This document shows positions 6,352 through 9,302 of a stretch of 9,302 nt of DNA, in pieces. Made by a program: the position numbers and the translations under genes. Position 1 is the first letter of the stretch. The number at the start of each line of letters is the position of its first letter. The notes below the pieces were generated by a model, which saw nothing but the letters and a program-made list of their open reading frames with translations, did not search any database and was not told the DNA's origin. The DNA is taken from positions 1-9,302 of the forward strand of contig DAOUEW010000067.1 of assembly GCA_034430275.1 (NCBI GenBank), in the 5' to 3' direction. The DNA comes from JAUVXJ01 sp034430275 (GTDB lineage Bacteria; Chloroflexota; Anaerolineae; UBA7937; B3-Chlor).

Positions 6352-8718
6352 ATGTCCATAAGTGAGCGGGCAGCCCAGTTGAGGCAGCAGAGCCTGGATG
6401 CCGTCCCCACCCTCTCCGCCGAGCGTGCGCTGTTGATGACGGAGTCCTTCAAGCAGGACCTGGGTCCGGTGTCTGCTCCCGTTCTCCGCGCGTTGGCCTT
6501 CAAACACGTTCTGGAGCATAAGACGATCTGTATCAACGATGGGGAGTTGATCGTAGGCGAGAAGGGACCCGCTCCCAAGGCAGTCCCTACCTACCCGGAG
6601 TTGTGTTGCCATAGCCTGGAGGACCTGGACATCCTCGACACACGCCCGAAGACCTCGTTCGCCGTCTCGCCCGAGGCCCGGCGTCTCTACGAGGAAACCA
6701 TCATCCCGTACTGGCAGGGCAAATCCATGCGGGACCTGATCTTCCGGGAGATGACCGACGAATGGAAGGCGGCCTACGAATGCGGGGTCTTTACGGAGTT
6801 CATGGAGCAGCGGGCACCCGGCCACACCGTCCTCGACGGCAAGATCTACCACCGGGGGTTCGAGGATTTCAAGAGCGACATCCAGCGCAGCCTTCAGAAC
6901 CTGGACTACCTGAACGATCCCCAGGCCTATCACAAGAAGGAAGAGTTGCTGGCGATGCGTTTGTGCGCAGATGCCCTCATCCGCTTCGCACAGCGTCACG
7001 CGGAGAAGGCTCTGGAGTTGGCCGAGGAGCAGCAAGATCCACGCAGGAAGCTGGAGCTCGAGCACATCGCGGAGGTCTGCTCGCGCGTCCCGGCCCACCC
7101 TCCCAGGGATTTCTGGGAGGCCCTACAGTACTACTGGTTCGTACACCTCGGCGTGACCACCGAGCTCAATACCTGGGATGCCTTCAACCCTGGGCGGCTG
7201 GACCAGCATCTCTATCCCTTCTACCAGAAAGGGCTGGAGGAGGGCACTCTGGATCGGGAAAAAGCGGAGGATCTGCTCCAGTGCTTCTGGATCAAGTTCA
7301 ACAACCAGCCCGCCCCGCCCAAGGTGGGCGTCACCGCGGAGGAGAGCGGCACCTACGCCGACTTCGCCACCATCAACACCGGCGGACTGAAACGAGATGG
7401 CTCCGATGGCGTCAACGAGCTAACCTACCTGATCCTGGACGTGATCGAAGAGATGCGCCTCATCCAGCCCAGCACCTGCATCCAGGTCAGCAAGAAGGGG
7501 CCGGATAGGTTCGTCAAGAGGGCGGCACAGATTTTGCGCACCGGCTTCGGCCAGCCGTCGGTCTTCAACACCGACCTCATCGTCCAGGAACTGGTTCGCC
7601 AGGGCAAGACTATCGAGGACGCCCGGGACGGCGGGGCCAGCGGATGCGTGGAAGTGGGCGCCTTCGGCAAGGAGGCCTACATCCTCACGGGCTACCTGAA
7701 CCTGGTCAAGATCTTCGAGATCACGTTGAACAACGGTATGGATCCGCGCACCGGCCGGAAAATCGGCCTGGAGACCGGCGATCCAGCGAGCTTCGCCACC
7801 TTCGAAGACCTGCAAGCCGCCTGCCGGCAGCAACTCCAGCACTTCGTGGACATCAAAGTGCGGGGCAACAACGTCATCGAGCGGCTCTACGCTGCCTACA
7901 TGCCCGCGCCGTTCCTCTCCCTGCTCATCGACGACTGCATCGCCACCGGGAAAGACTACCACGATGGTGGCGCCCGCTACGACACCACCTACATCCAAGG
8001 TGTCGGCCTGGGCAGCCTCACTGACGCTGCCACCGCGGTCAAGTACCATGTCTTCGACCGGAAGGACCTGGACATGGAGGAGTTGCTCGAGGCGCTGAGG
8101 GCAGACTTCGCAGATCACGAGCGCCTGCGCCAACTGCTGCTGAACAGGACCCCCAAGTATGGAAACGACGACGATTACGCCGACCAGGTGATGGTGACCC
8201 TGTTCGAAACCTTCTTCGACGCGGTGGATGGTAGACCTAACACCAGAGGCGGGACCTACCGCATCAACCTGCTGCCCACCACCGTGCACGTCTACTTCGG
8301 CTCTGTGGTGGGAGCCACGCCGGACGGGCGCCGCGCGTGGCAGCCCCTCTCCGAAGGCGTCTCCCCGGTACAAGGGGCGGACCGTCGAGGTCCCACGGCG
8401 GTGCTGAAGTCGGTCGCCAAGATGGACCACGCCCGCACCGGCGGCACCTTGCTCAACCAGAAGTTCACGCCGGAGCTGCTGGCCGACGACACGGGCCTAG
8501 ACAAGTTCGTCCAGTTGATCCGCACCTACTTCAATCTGGACGGCCACCACGTGCAGTTCAACGTCGTGGACGCCGCCACCCTGCGCGCTGCTCAAGAGCA
8601 CCCAGAGCAGTACCGGGACCTCATCGTCCGCGTGGCGGGCTACAGCGACTACTTCTGCGACCTCGGCGAGGCGCTTCAGGACGAGATCATTGCCCGCACA
8701 GCGCACCAGGCTTTCTGA
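6352..8718 (+). CDS. hypD: trans-4-hydroxy-L-proline dehydratase (glycyl radical enzyme)
   Basis: The product is 788 residues: a pyruvate-formate-lyase-type barrel (about 1-650) plus the C-terminal glycyl radical domain. It dehydrates trans-4-hydroxy-L-proline to (S)-1-pyrroline-5-carboxylate in the cytoplasm under anoxic conditions. Radical glycine G763 is in RVAGYSDYF and thiyl cysteine C432 in SGCVEVGAFG, with base E434 two residues on. Compared from memory with Clostridioides difficile HypD (C434, E436, G765), all other active-site residues I recall fall at the same offset of two: F150, H158, D276, S332, D337, F338, Y448 and T643. Pyruvate formate-lyase would need two adjacent cysteines, which are absent. 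Choline lyase and glycerol dehydratase share Gly/Cys/Glu but not this full set. The start is ATG 6352 with GGAGG eight bases upstream, four bases after the activase stop. The usual neighbour proC is missing; divergent rocD uses the same product. Confidence 0.93.
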   Translation: MSISERAAQLRQQSLDAVPTLSAERALLMTESFKQDLGPVSAPVLRALAFKHVLEHKTICINDGELIVGEKGPAPKAVPTYPELCCHSLEDLDILDTRPKTSFAVSPEARRLYEETIIPYWQGKSMRDLIFREMTDEWKAAYECGVFTEFMEQRAPGHTVLDGKIYHRGFEDFKSDIQRSLQNLDYLNDPQAYHKKEELLAMRLCADALIRFAQRHAEKALELAEEQQDPRRKLELEHIAEVCSRVPAHPPRDFWEALQYYWFVHLGVTTELNTWDAFNPGRLDQHLYPFYQKGLEEGTLDREKAEDLLQCFWIKFNNQPAPPKVGVTAEESGTYADFATINTGGLKRDGSDGVNELTYLILDVIEEMRLIQPSTCIQVSKKGPDRFVKRAAQILRTGFGQPSVFNTDLIVQELVRQGKTIEDARDGGASGCVEVGAFGKEAYILTGYLNLVKIFEITLNNGMDPRTGRKIGLETGDPASFATFEDLQAACRQQLQHFVDIKVRGNNVIERLYAAYMPAPFLSLLIDDCIATGKDYHDGGARYDTTYIQGVGLGSLTDAATAVKYHVFDRKDLDMEELLEALRADFADHERLRQLLLNRTPKYGNDDDYADQVMVTLFETFFDAVDGRPNTRGGTYRINLLPTTVHVYFGSVVGATPDGRRAWQPLSEGVSPVQGADRRGPTAVLKSVAKMDHARTGGTLLNQKFTPELLADDTGLDKFVQLIRTYFNLDGHHVQFNVVDAATLRAAQEHPEQYRDLIVRVAGYSDYFCDLGEALQDEIIARTAHQAF

Positions 8719-8836
8719 CCGATCAGAGATCGTGCGACGTCCTGGTCGGAACCCTGGTGGCAGCCGCGGCGAAAGTGCTCTCGACGCACTCCTCTCCCCC
8801 AGACTTGTCTTGTAAGGACGCGTCGGGGCCGTGGGC

Positions 8837-8865
8837 TTGCTTCCGTTCACCAGCTATACTATAAC
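8837..8865 (+). promoter_or_regulatory. Probable promoter of the CGGC-protein gene
   Basis: TTGCTT (8837-8842) and TATAAC (8860-8865, five of six -10 matches) are 17 bases apart. A transcript would start near 8872 and leave a leader of about 39 bases. This suggests the last gene is transcribed separately from hypD. The rest of the 192-base spacer after hypD holds only small imperfect hairpins and no clear terminator. Confidence 0.5.
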
Positions 8866-8910
8866 TGACCGGTACGCTACCATGAGGGGATCTGGAAAGA
8901 GAGAGGTGCA

Positions 8911-9302
8911 ATGAGCAAGATCGGCATCATCATCTGCGACAGGAACAGGACGTGCACCGGCGGCAAGTGCTTCATGGCTATTGAGGAGCGGTCAGGCGCC
9001 TTCAAGAAGTATCCCCGAGACGAACCACTCGAGGTTGTGGGGTTCATCACCTGCGGAGGATGCCCCGGCGAACGCCTGGAGTTTGCCCCGGCCGAGCTGA
9101 AGAAGTATGGCGCCGAAGAGATCGTCCTGGCGTCGGGATTGCTGGCCGGATACCCACCCTGCCCCTATCTGGAGGATTTCATCCAGTACATCGAGAACTA
9201 CGTGGGCCTTCCCGTGGTCGTAGGCAGCCATCCTATGCCGACCAACTACGTCAACGCCCACCGTGCGGCAGGAGATTGGGAGCGATGCGGCGTGGAGAAG
9301 TA
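8911..9302 (+). CDS. CGGC-domain putative metal-binding protein (right edge)
   Basis: One hundred and thirty residues are visible. The window ends two bases (TA) into codon 131, which could be a stop or a sense codon. The small cytoplasmic-looking protein begins KIGIIICDRN and carries seven cysteines: C9, C15 and C20 (CTGGKC), the name-giving CGGC at 48-51 followed by PGE, C84 (PPCPYLE) and C126. These features and the GLPVVVGSHP strand fit the CGGC family, which is thought to bind metal through its cysteines; its function is unknown. Such genes are common in anaerobes. ATG 8911 was chosen because GAGAGG lies four bases upstream and the sequence starts directly at the family N-terminus. A promoter of its own lies upstream, so membership of the hydroxyproline locus is only suggested by proximity. 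Confidence 0.82.
   Translation, partial: MSKIGIIICDRNRTCTGGKCFMAIEERSGAFKKYPRDEPLEVVGFITCGGCPGERLEFAPAELKKYGAEEIVLASGLLAGYPPCPYLEDFIQYIENYVGLPVVVGSHPMPTNYVNAHRAAGDWERCGVEK

Noticed and set aside
7420..8430. Long minus-strand open frame inside hypD
   Set aside because: Antisense to the active-site region of hypD, with no recognisable domain and no ribosome binding site that I could see. It is a GC-rich shadow frame.
6352..8718. Pyruvate formate-lyase or choline trimethylamine-lyase
   Set aside because: Only one active-site cysteine is present (C432, in GCVE), which excludes pyruvate formate-lyase. The wider set of substrate residues matches HypD rather than choline lyase or glycerol dehydratase.
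8719..8790. Terminator after hypD
   Set aside because: The two small hairpins (CGATC-AGA-GATCG at 8720-8732 and AGTGC...GCACT at 8774-8790) have only five-base stems and no following T-run.

Overview
The window is GC-rich bacterial DNA with tightly packed genes. It looks like an anaerobe, because it encodes a glycyl radical enzyme with its radical-SAM activase, and this chemistry is destroyed by oxygen. The GC-rich coding style, the split (two-subunit) glycine dehydrogenase and a palindromic repeat of a kind I recall from Chloroflexota genomes make an anaerobic Chloroflexota lineage (Anaerolineae-like) a reasonable guess. The taxonomy is an inference and is not proven by the sequence.

Layout. 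Positions 5074 down to 1 hold a minus-strand gene cluster: ornithine aminotransferase (rocD), an M20 metallohydrolase (YgeY/ArgE/DapE type), and glycine dehydrogenase subunits 1 and 2 (gcvPA and gcvPB; gcvPB is cut by the left edge). Positions 5075-5441 are a 367-base divergent intergenic region with a good sigma70-type promoter facing right, a hairpin at its predicted transcription start, a GC-rich palindromic repeat and several GACCA half-sites. Positions 5442-8718 hold a plus-strand pair: a glycyl radical enzyme activase and a glycyl radical enzyme. Positions 8719-8910 are a spacer with a separate promoter, followed by a CGGC-domain putative metal-binding protein that reaches the right edge.

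The central identification is that the glycyl radical enzyme is trans-4-hydroxy-L-proline dehydratase (HypD), not a generic pyruvate formate-lyase. Its length and every active-site residue I recall for the Clostridioides difficile enzyme align at a constant offset of two: F150, H158, D276, S332, D337, F338, C432, E434, Y448, T643 and glycyl radical G763. HypD makes (S)-1-pyrroline-5-carboxylate (P5C), which equilibrates with glutamate-5-semialdehyde. The divergent rocD product interconverts exactly that compound with ornithine. The two arms therefore meet at one metabolite: hydroxyproline -> P5C/glutamate semialdehyde <-> ornithine. The usual HypD partner, P5C reductase (proC), is absent from the window.

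The gcvPA/gcvPB pair would handle glycine, and the M20 enzyme could release amino acids from peptides or N-acylated precursors. Hydroxyproline and glycine are the signature amino acids of collagen, so a hydroxyproline/glycine (collagen- or gelatin-type) catabolic locus is a plausible but untested reading. The glycine dehydrogenase subunits are divergent: gcvPA lacks two motifs conserved in ordinary P-proteins, so its true substrate or partner is less certain than the family name suggests.
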